Below are positions 14,967-21,920 of a stretch of 22,050 bases of DNA, piece by piece (within the stretch, counting starts at the first letter, position 1; every line of letters begins with the position of its first letter). The stretch comes from Bacteroidales bacterium (GTDB lineage: Bacteria; Bacteroidota; Bacteroidia; Bacteroidales; WCHB1-69): NCBI GenBank assembly GCA_017527945.1, contig JAFXPL010000019.1, positions 1-22,050 on the forward strand. The letters are read 5' to 3'. Below the pieces are notes generated by a model that did no database searches, was not told the DNA's origin, and worked only from the letters and a program-made list of their open reading frames with translations. A program made the translations under genes and the position numbers.

Positions 14967-15926
14967 ATGAAAAGAATCATCCGAATTTCAACATTGGCCC
15001 TACTGGTCGTCTTGACCTTGACGGGCTGTAAGAAAAGTTATACCGTCACGGTGAAATCCAACAACACGGAATGGGGTTCTGTCACAGGCTCAGGCACATA
15101 CAAAGACGGTGAGACGGTCACCCTATCCGCAGTGCCTGTGATGGGATGTTGTTTTGTCCGCTGGAACGACGGCGATGCCACCAATCCGCGCCAAATTGTG
15201 GTGAGCGGCGATGCCGAATACATCGCCATATTCACAGACACAACCGGCGGCGGCAATGACTTAACCGGCACCGTTGTACACGATGCGGTGACCGATTACG
15301 ACGGTAACAGCTATGACGCAGTGTGGATAGGCAACCAGCTGTGGATGAAAGAGAACCTCCACACCACGCACTATGCCGATGGCACGGAAATCCCCCACGG
15401 AGTAGACACGAGTGTGACCAAGCCATATTGGTACAACTACTCCGTTCTCACCCTCCCACAGGAAAAATATTACAACTGGCCGGCGGTGATGCATGGAGAG
15501 GCTTCCAGCAACACCAGCCCGAGCGGCGTGCAGGGAATCTGTCCTTCTGGCTGGCATCTGCCGAGCGATGCGGAGTGGCTGATAATGGAGCAGCGGCTGT
15601 CCACGATGGATGTGTCCGGTTTCGGATGGCGCGGCGACCATGCGGGCATGTTGGCGAGTGACGGATGGGATGCTTCCTCCAAGTCGGGAGCCCCTGGCAA
15701 CGTAGCGGATTCCAACCATAACATTTCGGGGTTCTCCGCCGTTTCTGTAGGCTATTGCAATAATATTGCTCCTATGGATATGGGCCGAACTGCTCATTTC
15801 TGGAGTGCCACTCAGGACATCCACAATTCCGCATGGTGTCGCGATCTTTTTTACAACGAGGCGCGTGTAAACAGAGACCTCAGCGGCAAGGAATCCGGCT
15901 ATTCGGTTCGCTGCCTTCGCAATTGA
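14967..15926 (+). CDS. FISUMP-domain lipoprotein
   Basis: This 319-residue predicted lipoprotein carries a signal peptide with lipobox LTGC and lipidation Cys at residue 21. Residues about 25-92 form a short bacterial-repeat (InlB B-repeat-like) domain (GSVTGSGTYKDGETVTLSAV, FVRWNDGD, YIAIFTD). After a short glycine linker comes the Fibrobacter succinogenes major paralogous (FISUMP, TIGR02145-type) domain, about 100-319, with VWIGNQLWMKENL, GICPSGWHLPSDAEW, FWSATQ and the terminal GYSVRCLRN. The biochemical role of FISUMP domains is not established; they occur on surface lipoproteins and secreted proteins of Bacteroidetes and Fibrobacteres. The gene follows the giant surface gene by 66 bases with no clear promoter box, so it may share that transcript. 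A hairpin terminator lies 36 bases after the stop. Confidence 0.85.
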   Translation: MKRIIRISTLALLVVLTLTGCKKSYTVTVKSNNTEWGSVTGSGTYKDGETVTLSAVPVMGCCFVRWNDGDATNPRQIVVSGDAEYIAIFTDTTGGGNDLTGTVVHDAVTDYDGNSYDAVWIGNQLWMKENLHTTHYADGTEIPHGVDTSVTKPYWYNYSVLTLPQEKYYNWPAVMHGEASSNTSPSGVQGICPSGWHLPSDAEWLIMEQRLSTMDVSGFGWRGDHAGMLASDGWDASSKSGAPGNVADSNHNISGFSAVSVGYCNNIAPMDMGRTAHFWSATQDIHNSAWCRDLFYNEARVNRDLSGKESGYSVRCLRN

Positions 15927-15940
15927 CATACGCTTGATCT

Positions 15941-15975
15941 GAGACGTGTGACGTATGATTTGAGACGTGAGAATG
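15941..15975 (+). repeat. Heptamer array, unit GAGACGT
   Basis: Five units in register read GAGACGT, GTGACGT, ATGATTT, GAGACGT, GAGAATG. The two exact GAGACGT units are 21 bases apart, three periods. The array runs into the 5' arm of the terminator hairpin, which may therefore be derived from it. Confidence 0.6.
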
Positions 15976-16005
15976 GATTATCCCCAAAGTCTCACGTCTT
16001 TTTTT
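15963..16005 (+). terminator. Rho-independent terminator after the FISUMP gene
   Basis: A perfect 10-bp stem AGACGTGAGA (15963-15972) and TCTCACGTCT (15990-15999) encloses a 17-base loop and is followed by a run of T to 16005. It is correctly placed and oriented to end the giant gene plus lipoprotein transcript. Confidence 0.8.
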
Positions 16006-16089
16006 GATGCGGTCGCAGTGGCTTTATTGCGAATTTAATTGTGCAAGGAAATCCTCCAGTTGGAGCGCAAATTGCCTGCAGCGTTCGAA

Positions 16090-16151
16090 TGTGACCACCG
16101 AACAGGGCACCGTCACCAAACGGGTGGTGAAACGGTAATGGGCGGATACAT
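16090..16151 (+). repeat. 62-bp repeat, copy 2 (orphan T9SS gene tail)
   Basis: Sixty of 62 bases match 14852-14913. The copy still encodes VTTEQGTVTKRVVKR and a TAA stop, but no open T9SS-cargo gene precedes it. The 70 bases before it, read on minus, give a protein-like FERCRQFALQLEDFLAQLN ending in TAA, perhaps another gene tail, which I could not identify. Confidence 0.9.
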
Positions 16152-16170
16152 TTTTCGGTTTCCCCATTTT

Positions 16171-16218
16171 GTAGGGACGCGATTCATCGTGACATGACGC
16201 GATGAATCGCGTCCCTAC
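16171..16218. repeat. 19-bp perfect inverted repeat (hairpin/MITE-like)
   Basis: The arms 16171-16189 and 16200-16218 are perfect reverse complements of 19 bases, beginning GTAGGGACGCG and ending CGCGTCCCTAC, around a 10-base loop. No T-run follows immediately on either strand, so a terminator role is doubtful. From memory, similar GTAGGGACGCGAT hairpins occur dispersed in many genomes, but this was not checked here. Confidence 0.9.
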
Positions 16219-16269
16219 ATTTTTCACGCACCTCCACCACAGATAACCATAATCATTCAACAGCTTCAA

Positions 16270-16346
16270 TAACCATAACCATTAACCCTCAATGTCAATG
16301 TCAATAACCATTTACCATTAACCCTCAATAACCAATAACCATTAAA
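16270..16346 (+). repeat. Degenerate heptamer array, TAACCAT-like x11
   Basis: Eleven successive 7-base units can be laid out, including TAACCAT twice 35 bases apart, CAATAAC twice in tandem and ATGTCAA/AATGTCA variants. It ends 5 bases before the promoter box of the deacylase gene. The array fills the rest of the 453-base gap after the FISUMP gene, which otherwise holds the terminator, the 62-bp repeat and the hairpin. Confidence 0.6.
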
Positions 16347-16351
16347 AAATG

Positions 16352-16359
16352 TATTTTTG
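16352..16359 (+). promoter_or_regulatory. -7 box before the deacylase gene
   Basis: TATTTTTG fits TAnnTTTG and is followed by C, 20 bases before the ATG at 16380. No TTTG -33 element is visible because the region upstream is the heptamer array. Confidence 0.55.
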
Positions 16360-16379
16360 CCGTCCAAATTCCAAACATC

Positions 16380-16871
16380 ATGAACGGAGACCCGCGATTA
16401 TACAAACTCTTGGATGAACTGCACATCCCGTACGAGTATCTGGAGCACCCGCCCGCCCCGACCATTGAGATTGCCAAGCAATATTGGGCAGGGCACGACG
16501 CGAAGCACTGCAAGAACCTTTTCTTCCGCAACCACAAGGGCAATCAGCACTATCTGGTCTGCCTCGACTGCGATCAGGACATGAACATCCATGACATTGA
16601 GAAACAGCTGCATCAGGGCAAGTTGAGCTTCGCCTCGGAGCCGCGCCTGATGAAGTACCTCGGCGTGCAGCCTGGGTCGGTGACCCCGTTCGGGCTCATC
16701 AACGACACAGAGCATCATGTGCATGTGTTCCTCGACCGTCAGCTGCAGCAGGCGGAACGCGTGAGTTTCCACCCGTGTGTCAACACGGCTTCGCTCATGG
16801 TGGCGCGTGCGGACTTCGAGCGCTTTCTCCAATATATGGGCAACCCTTACGAATGGATTGACCTGTACTAA
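16380..16871 (+). CDS. ProXp-ala/YbaK-type aminoacyl-tRNA deacylase
   Basis: This 163-residue cytoplasmic protein is a stand-alone editing domain of the INS/YbaK superfamily, closest in pattern to prolyl-tRNA synthetase-associated deacylases (ProXp-ala, PrdX). These hydrolyse mischarged tRNA, typically Ala-tRNA-Pro, to protect translation accuracy. Family features include the N-terminal LYKLLDELHIPYEYLEHPP, the KNLFFRNHKGNQHYLVCLDC block with the conserved lysine (here K45), the LMKYLGVQPGSVTPFGLIND segment and the HPCVNTASLMV strand near the C-terminus. Length is normal for the family. The ATG is preceded by a promoter box 20 bases upstream. It is convergent with the M14 peptidase gene, with only 18 bases between stops and no visible terminator. 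Substrate preference cannot be settled from sequence alone. Confidence 0.85.
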   Translation: MNGDPRLYKLLDELHIPYEYLEHPPAPTIEIAKQYWAGHDAKHCKNLFFRNHKGNQHYLVCLDCDQDMNIHDIEKQLHQGKLSFASEPRLMKYLGVQPGSVTPFGLINDTEHHVHVFLDRQLQQAERVSFHPCVNTASLMVARADFERFLQYMGNPYEWIDLY

Positions 16872-16889
16872 AGTGGTTAGGTCTTCTTT

Positions 16890-18602
16890 CTATGAATGAA
16901 TCACGATAGTCTGTCGGGTTAGCATCTTGCCGTCGGCACTGATTTCAAGAACGTAGCTTCCCGAGGGAAAATTGGTAGTGTTGATTCTGGTTTCTTTGTG
17001 CAAATAGGTGGTTGACAGCTGTTTGCCAGATAAATTGTAAAGTGTGGCGGTAGTGTTCTCGGGCAGTTCGCCGCGAAAATCCACTATAATAAAATCTTGT
17101 GCAGGGTTAGGATAGACTGAGATTCGATTTTCGTAGCTGTCGAGGCCAACGGTCTTGGTGAGTTGAACGTCTTGAATGAGTTTTTCACCGTCAACCACAT
17201 GGGTGACAATTGTTTTCGGGAGATAGCCGTTGGCGGAGTAGGTGACAGCGTATTGTCCGGCCTTGATGGGACGGTGGTAGTCGCCGTATGGCAGTGAGCT
17301 TTCCACGTACGAATGGTCGAGGTCATGGTTGGCGATATAGACGAGTGCTTTCAGCGGTTCGCCTGTGATGGAGTCGGTGACGGTGCCGTGGATGCCGTTG
17401 TCAGCCTCTGCGATGAGGTTCAGCAATGAATGGTAGATGTATCCCCAATAGGTTGACAACCGATTGGAAGATAGAACTTTGTCGTCTGCTACCTCAATGG
17501 TGACATGTCGAGTGCCGAGGTAGTAGTTGTGCCAGTCCTGCATGGATCCGGTGATGACGTACCAGTTGCCGCCTTCCGTGACTCCGTTGTCGCCCGTGAA
17601 TCTCATGTAGTAGGGTGAGAATGTGTGGCAGGTGTCGGCAAACTGTCGTCCGGTCCGGTACCACCAGTCGGCGTCGGCGTGGCTATGGTCGGATGAGGTC
17701 CAGAAGTCCCACGGGTAGTTGAAAACCTCTGCGCCGCCGTGAAAATTAGCCGCCAGGGTGAAATCATGCGCTTGCAGGAATGCCATCATGGCTTGCACCT
17801 CAGGCTCGTCCTCGTTTTCTTTCGAGGGATTTTGCCCCACCCAGGGGAAGGAGCGGTTCAAATCGATACCGTGGCGGTTTGATCGGATGGAGGTGGGAGA
17901 TTCGTTGATGATGTTGTCCCCGGAGTAGTAAGTGCCGTCGGGGTTGTGCAGCGGGCAGATCCACAAGTCGATGTTGTTGAGAATCCAGGTGACATAATTG
18001 TCAGAGTTGTAGTTGGTTAACAGGTAGTTGATGAGCCTTAGCATCATGTAGTAACCCACCACTTCGTCGCCGTGAATGGTGGAGGTGTAGAAAACGGAAG
18101 GTTTACCTTCGCGGTCGTTGAGGTTGTTGCTGATGTGTGCGACCAAGATCTTGTGGTGTATGGGGGTGTTGTCGAGGATGGTATCGATTTCGCACAGTTG
18201 CGGGTAGCGCGTGCGGAAGGTGTCCATCATGGCCGTGTAGGTGCTGTAGGTCGGGTAACGGTTCCAGCTGGCGGTCATTTGCTCGTAATTCTGTGCCATT
18301 TGTACGTAGGCGCGGGTCGGCGTTGAGATGGTATAAGGGATGTTTTGAGATAGGAAACTTTCGAAATCCTTATATGACAAGCAGATGCGAGTGTTAAAAG
18401 ATCCGTCGGCGTTGCGTGTCACCTTGTCTATCGAGAACTTGTGGGAGAGTTTGTAGAGGGTGGAGGCGTCAAGTGTCGTCTCGATATAGGTTTCAGGATA
18501 GGAAAGTTTCGGGGTCTGCGCATTTCCCGTTTTAGAGGAAATAACAAGGAGTGCCATTGTCCATAATGCAATCCTAAATATTTTTATAATTCCTTGGTTC
18601 AT
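16890..18602 (-). CDS. T9SS-exported M14 zinc carboxypeptidase
   Basis: This secreted metallocarboxypeptidase has 570 residues. The signal peptide (about 1-28) is followed by a propeptide-like region (about 30-105). The M14 domain spans about 115-400. Zinc ligands are H177 and E180 in the TIHGDE motif and H288 in ANFHGG. NPDG (220-223) and DLNRSFPW (247-254) are substrate-pocket segments, and the catalytic glutamate is E370 in HVTIEVADDK. A carboxypeptidase regulatory-like beta domain follows (about 403-482; GIHGTVTDSITGEPLKALVY). The C-terminal T9SS type A domain (about 495-570; SVYPNPAQDFIIVDF, FPSGSYVLEIS) directs export. All catalytic residues are present, so it should remove C-terminal residues from extracellular peptides. 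Porphyromonas gingivalis has similar secreted enzymes. The gene is probably monocistronic. Confidence 0.92.
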   Translation of the reverse strand: MNQGIIKIFRIALWTMALLVISSKTGNAQTPKLSYPETYIETTLDASTLYKLSHKFSIDKVTRNADGSFNTRICLSYKDFESFLSQNIPYTISTPTRAYVQMAQNYEQMTASWNRYPTYSTYTAMMDTFRTRYPQLCEIDTILDNTPIHHKILVAHISNNLNDREGKPSVFYTSTIHGDEVVGYYMMLRLINYLLTNYNSDNYVTWILNNIDLWICPLHNPDGTYYSGDNIINESPTSIRSNRHGIDLNRSFPWVGQNPSKENEDEPEVQAMMAFLQAHDFTLAANFHGGAEVFNYPWDFWTSSDHSHADADWWYRTGRQFADTCHTFSPYYMRFTGDNGVTEGGNWYVITGSMQDWHNYYLGTRHVTIEVADDKVLSSNRLSTYWGYIYHSLLNLIAEADNGIHGTVTDSITGEPLKALVYIANHDLDHSYVESSLPYGDYHRPIKAGQYAVTYSANGYLPKTIVTHVVDGEKLIQDVQLTKTVGLDSYENRISVYPNPAQDFIIVDFRGELPENTTATLYNLSGKQLSTTYLHKETRINTTNFPSGSYVLEISADGKMLTRQTIVIHS

Positions 18603-18644
18603 AGATTGTTATTGAATATTATCGCTCTGTTTTGGAGCTGGTTG

Positions 18645-18652
18645 CGAAAATA
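18645..18652 (-). promoter_or_regulatory. Weak -7 box of the carboxypeptidase gene
   Basis: On the minus strand TATTTTCG differs from TAnnTTTG at one position. It lies 42 bases upstream of the ATG at 18602, a normal distance for this lineage. No correctly spaced TTTG was found. Confidence 0.4.
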
Positions 18653-18682
18653 CAAAAAAGACAGATTCCAAAACCAATATTG

Positions 18683-19564
18683 TCAATAGAATTCGCCCGC
18701 ATCATTTTTTTTAACTACGAGTACTGCGTTAGAAACCCCGCGTTCCCCGAGATGGTCAAATCGGCCGTTGTCGGATGGGCAGTTTAGGATGCCGTGCTTG
18801 TTCCCGATGTTGAGGTATAGAGTGGTGGATCCGCCGCCGTCGAGGTTGAGGGCATCGCGGCATCCGAGCCATCGGAAGATTTGCTGCAGCTCCGGCAGCG
18901 AGAGTCCTTCCGCCTCTTTGAATCGTCCGTCGGCCACGAGGAGCAGTACCGTGCCGTTGTCACGGATGCCCACGGCGGTGCGGTTGTGGCGGTTGGTGAC
19001 GAAGGTGCGGTCGTTGCGCAGGTATTGTAAGGTGTCGTGCCAGATGAGCAAAGGGCCGGCGGTCATGATGTCAGGGTAGGGGAGTGCTTTTTCCCAATGC
19101 CGTGATGAGTCGGTTTTGAGGATGAAGATGCTGTCTCGGCTTAAGCAGAGTGTGCCGTATTGGTAGTATTTGCGGTTCACGGTGTCCTTGCCAGGGGTGT
19201 TCTCCCCGAGGTTGATGCTGTCGATGCGTAAGAAACAGACGGGAAAATGATGGTCCATGTCGAAAAACGACCCGTTGACGGCCGCCATGGCTCCGTGTTT
19301 GCTTGCTATTTCCGAGGTCTTCGTGCGATGCGGCTCGTGCGCGAATGCCAACGTATAGTGTGCGGTGTCAGGGATTTCCAGCACAAAAATCTGTTGGTTT
19401 GAGGCAAACAGTTGCTGCCCCTCGAACCGGCACTGTTTCAGTACCATGCCGTCGATCGTGTCGGTCAGCCACGGACCGTTCGCAAACGCTAAGGAGTCGC
19501 GCTGCGCATGGAGGCAGAGCGAGAGGGTGATGAAGGTTAGGGTTAAGGTTATACGTTTTTTCAT
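18683..19564 (-). CDS. Exported phosphodiester glycosidase (NAGPA)-domain protein
   Basis: This 293-residue protein has a signal peptide (MKKRITLTLTFITLSLCLHA, cleavage near 20-21) and a NAGPA/DUF2233 domain, the fold of the mammalian mannose-6-phosphate uncovering enzyme. In bacteria the family acts on phosphodiester-linked sugars of envelope polymers or glycans. Diagnostic segments are AAVNGSFFD (94-102), PDIMTAGPLLI (164-174), RTAVGIRDNGTVLLLVADGR (195-214) and the glycine-rich ALNLDGGGSTTLYL (238-251). It ends about 80 bases upstream of the carboxypeptidase start on the same strand. No promoter box was seen in the 129-base gap before it, so it may be transcribed with the threonine aldolase gene. 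It has no lipobox or T9SS domain, so it is probably periplasmic. The substrate is unknown. Confidence 0.88.
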   Translation of the reverse strand: MKKRITLTLTFITLSLCLHAQRDSLAFANGPWLTDTIDGMVLKQCRFEGQQLFASNQQIFVLEIPDTAHYTLAFAHEPHRTKTSEIASKHGAMAAVNGSFFDMDHHFPVCFLRIDSINLGENTPGKDTVNRKYYQYGTLCLSRDSIFILKTDSSRHWEKALPYPDIMTAGPLLIWHDTLQYLRNDRTFVTNRHNRTAVGIRDNGTVLLLVADGRFKEAEGLSLPELQQIFRWLGCRDALNLDGGGSTTLYLNIGNKHGILNCPSDNGRFDHLGERGVSNAVLVVKKNDAGEFY

Positions 19565-19580
19565 CGCTTTTTGTCATCAG

Positions 19581-19643
19581 CCCCACACTGCGCTTCGCTT
19601 GTGTGGGGTTACTAGCACTTCGTGCGTCTTGCCCCTTTGGGGC
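19581..19643. repeat. Second cluster of short GC-rich hairpins
   Basis: CCCCACAC and GTGTGGGG (19581-19588, 19601-19608) form an 8-bp stem with an inner GCG/CGC. GCACTTCGTGC (19615-19625) and GCCCC-ttt-GGGGC (19631-19643) follow. The gap between the threonine aldolase and NAGPA genes holds little else. The style matches the cluster at 5441-5561. No T-run follows, so termination is uncertain. Confidence 0.6.
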
Positions 19644-19693
19644 TGCTCAAGGAAGTTGTTTTTAATATAAATGTCCTTATTCGTAAAATTCGC

Positions 19694-20710
19694 TTAATTT
19701 GCAGACAGCGCCACCACCACGCTCTCAATATCTTCGTCGGTGGTGTCCCACGAGGTGACGAGCCGGATCTCATCCTCGGCCTCGTTCCAGTAGTAGAAGT
19801 AGGTGGTCTGCGCGAGGCGGTCGGCGACTGGTCGCGGAAGCTTGAGTAACAGGATGTTGGCATCGGTGTGCTGGGTGAAGATGTCGCCGATGACAGCGGT
19901 GATGCGCTGGCGGAGTTTTTGCGCCTGCGCATTGGCGTGAGCGGCATTCTTCTTCCACAACTCGTTTCCAAAGTAGGCGATGAATTGGGTGCTGAGGTAC
20001 CGCATCTTGGAGCTGAGCTGTGCGCATTGTTTGCGGTGGTACTTGAGCTCGGGTACTAATTCGGGGTTTAGTACCACCACGGCCTCGCCCATCAGCATCC
20101 CGTTCTTGGTGCCGCCGAAGCTGACGATATCGACTCCGCAGTCGGTGGTCATTTCCTTAAACGTCTTGCCTAATGCCACGGCGGCGTTGGCGATGCGGGC
20201 GCCGTCGAGGTGGAGGTACATGCCGTGCGGGTGGATGAGGTCAGCGATGGCGCGGATCTCATCACAGGAATAGACGGTCCCGAGCTCCGAGCATTGCGAT
20301 ATATAGACGGATTTGGGCTGCGAATGATGTTCGAAGCCCCAGTTGGTGAGGTGAGGCTCAATAAGTTGCGGGGTCAGTTTGCCGTCAGGGGTTGGGATGG
20401 GGCAGAGCGAGGCGCCGGTCATGAAGGCGGGTGCGCCGCACTCATCGACGGCGATGTGGGCGGTTTCGGCGCAGAGGATGCTGTTGAAGGAACGCACGCA
20501 GGCGCGCTGGGCCACCACGTTGGCCCCGGTGCCGTTGAAAACGGGGAATACCTCGGCCTGCGGACCGAACTGATCCTTGAAAATATCCCGTACACGCGCG
20601 GTGTAGTTGTCGTCGCCGTATGCGATTTCATGGTCAACGTTGCATGCTGCAATGGCCTCTAAGATAGCGGGATGCACTCCCGAATGGTTGTCGCTTCCGA
20701 ATGATTTCAT
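19694..20710 (-). CDS. ltaE: Low-specificity L-threonine aldolase
   Basis: This PLP-dependent fold-type I enzyme (338 residues) cleaves L-threonine or L-allo-threonine to glycine and acetaldehyde. I start it at the ATG at 20710 (MKSFGSDNHSGVHPAI). The frame extends 40 codons further, but those run through the promoter box and into the neighbouring gene and do not look like protein. Family features are the N-terminal SDNHSGVHPAILEAI, YGDDNYTARV (31-40), VFNGTGANVVA (57-67), HLDGARIANAA (167-177) and the PLP lysine in SFGGTKNGMLMGEAVVV (K202). The length is normal for the family. It may serve glycine supply or threonine degradation in the cytoplasm. The gene symbol is by homology, and alanine or phenylserine aldolase activity cannot be excluded. 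Confidence 0.88.
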   Translation of the reverse strand: MKSFGSDNHSGVHPAILEAIAACNVDHEIAYGDDNYTARVRDIFKDQFGPQAEVFPVFNGTGANVVAQRACVRSFNSILCAETAHIAVDECGAPAFMTGASLCPIPTPDGKLTPQLIEPHLTNWGFEHHSQPKSVYISQCSELGTVYSCDEIRAIADLIHPHGMYLHLDGARIANAAVALGKTFKEMTTDCGVDIVSFGGTKNGMLMGEAVVVLNPELVPELKYHRKQCAQLSSKMRYLSTQFIAYFGNELWKKNAAHANAQAQKLRQRITAVIGDIFTQHTDANILLLKLPRPVADRLAQTTYFYYWNEAEDEIRLVTSWDTTDEDIESVVVALSAN

Positions 20711-20726
20711 TGTTTTTTTTTGAGGG

Positions 20727-20734
20727 CAAAGATA
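20727..20734 (-). promoter_or_regulatory. -7 box of the threonine aldolase gene
   Basis: The minus strand reads TATCTTTG, an exact match to TAnnTTTG, 16 bases upstream of the ATG at 20710. This short leader supports the chosen start. No -33 TTTG is obvious. Confidence 0.65.
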
Positions 20735-20774
20735 GTATTTTTCGGGATTGCAGGAGTTGTCATTATTTTGTCCG

Positions 20775-21377
20775 CTATGGCAACGAATTGCATTCGCAGT
20801 CGTAGAAGTCGTCCAGTTTGCAGTCGGCAATGAAATCTATGGGAATGCAGTATTTTTCTCCTTTCATGTTGATAAAGACACCTTTTCCGTCATGCTTCTC
20901 GTTCACTTTTACATACAAGCTTTGTTCTATGGAGTCGTAGTTCATGAGCTTTGGGACGAAAAATGCCGCTTTCCCATTCTGGATCCTCAAACCCAAGCCT
21001 TCGGCGACATCCTCGTCACGTCGGAAATAGTTTGTGTTGGTTTCTGCCAAGTCAACGCAAATGGTGTAGTAAGGTCTTCCGAGAGGGTTCTTGTGCTCGT
21101 TGACGGACACGACAGTGCCTTCAAAGGTGATGTTTGAATATGTCTCCTCGTATAGTTTGTTCTTATGTCCGTTTTTTTGCAGGGAAGAGAGGAATGTCCG
21201 TATGCCTACGAAGTGAAAAAGGACGAAGCCCAAAGTCAGTAGAATGGAGGTCAGTGCGATGTGTTTTCGGGACAAACCCTGTTTTTTGGAGGAAATGATG
21301 TGGAGGGTGATGATTCCTGCGGGGAAGAGGAGGAACCAGCAGAGCAGGAAGAGGAGGAGGAAGATGTCGCGGATCAT
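20775..21377 (-). CDS. Hypothetical protein with two membrane segments
   Basis: I do not recognise the family. The 200-residue product has two hydrophobic segments (about 5-28, IFLLLFLLCWFLLFPAGIITLHII, and about 40-58, IALTSILLTLGFVLFHFVG), then a soluble domain of about 140 residues. The tail is a beta-rich-looking region (ITFEGTVVSVNEHKNPLGRPYYTICVDL, GKGVFINMKGEKYCIPIDF) that might be a small OB- or SH3-like barrel; that is a guess. It ends with CKLDDFYDCECNSLP, giving three cysteines near the C-terminus. The start at 21377 is preceded by a promoter box 26 bases upstream. The stop is 64 bases from the threonine aldolase start on the same strand. Confidence 0.7.
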   Translation of the reverse strand: MIRDIFLLLFLLCWFLLFPAGIITLHIISSKKQGLSRKHIALTSILLTLGFVLFHFVGIRTFLSSLQKNGHKNKLYEETYSNITFEGTVVSVNEHKNPLGRPYYTICVDLAETNTNYFRRDEDVAEGLGLRIQNGKAAFFVPKLMNYDSIEQSLYVKVNEKHDGKGVFINMKGEKYCIPIDFIADCKLDDFYDCECNSLP

Positions 21378-21403
21378 AGGTCAAAGGGTTTTTGTTGTGA
21401 CGG

Positions 21404-21411
21404 CAAAGATA
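21404..21411 (-). promoter_or_regulatory. -7 box of the hypothetical membrane protein gene
   Basis: The minus strand reads TATCTTTG, an exact match to the Bacteroidetes -7 consensus, 26 bases upstream of the start at 21377. No TTTG is found at the standard -33 spacing. Confidence 0.65.
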
Positions 21412-21474
21412 GAAAAAACATCCATATAATGAAAGGGGAGGGGCGAAGATGGTTGGGCAACTGTCCTGATTCCA

Positions 21475-21686
21475 ATGAGCGACGATAAACAGAGACTAAA
21501 GGATGGCCTGCTGAACGAAAGGGGCATAATCAAGAAGGTAATTGGATCTGCAGCAGACATTTTCTGTTTATTGTAGTGTTTCTTACGGTCATCTTGTTGT
21601 ATGTAGTGTTGTTTGGGCTTTTCGATGGAAAATTTGCAGAAGTTGCCTGGCAAAAGATCTTGTGGTTTTGTTATCGGATAACATAG
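21475..21686 (+). pseudogene. Small membrane protein ORF interrupted by a frameshift
   Basis: An ATG at 21475 opens MSDDKQRLKDGLLNERGIIK, continuing to a TAG at 21574-21576 after 33 codons. Moving to the -1 frame at the run of four T (21560-21563) continues smoothly through FLFIVVFLTVILLYVVLFGL, a clear membrane segment, then FDGKFAEVAWQKILWF to a TAG at 21684-21686. The joined product would be about 70 residues: a charged N-terminus, one transmembrane helix and a short tail. Loss of one T, a sequencing error or a programmed -1 shift would all explain it. I do not recognise the family. The rest of the interval to 21920 is AT-rich and holds no gene I can support. Confidence 0.5.
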
Positions 21687-21920
21687 TGGTTTGTGTTTTG
21701 AATTAAATGGCGCAAATAAAAAAGTGTCGTTATATTGTTCATTTTTAGATGATTGTTTTACTCTAAATGTGTGTAAACCTTTTCTTTCCAGTATATGGAA
21801 GTTGACTGTTTACCCCTTTCCGGCTGTTTGAAACTGTTTAATTCACAGTTAAATAGTAACAGTCTTTTTGCTGTCTTTGGCGGCTGGCACTTGCATGGTA
21901 CCCCTGCCGCGGTACCTCTG

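Noticed and set aside
6323..16346. CRISPR array
   Set aside because: Repeats are 7 bases with no unique spacers of constant length, and no cas genes are present.
20711..20830. 40-codon upstream extension of the threonine aldolase
   Set aside because: It includes the promoter box at 20727-20734 and overlaps the end of the next gene. The family N-terminus begins at the ATG at 20710.
21560..21566. Programmed -1 frameshift signal
   Set aside because: No canonical slippery heptamer or downstream pseudoknot could be recognised. A simple indel is more economical.
21381..21653. 90-residue minus-strand ORF opposite the small membrane protein
   Set aside because: It overlaps the promoter of the neighbouring gene, has low-complexity content, and the plus strand gives a more convincing protein.
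21832..21916. Short palindromes AACTGT/ACAGTT and GGTACC/GGTACC
   Set aside because: The 6-bp arms are common by chance, with no T-run and no clear relation to a gene.
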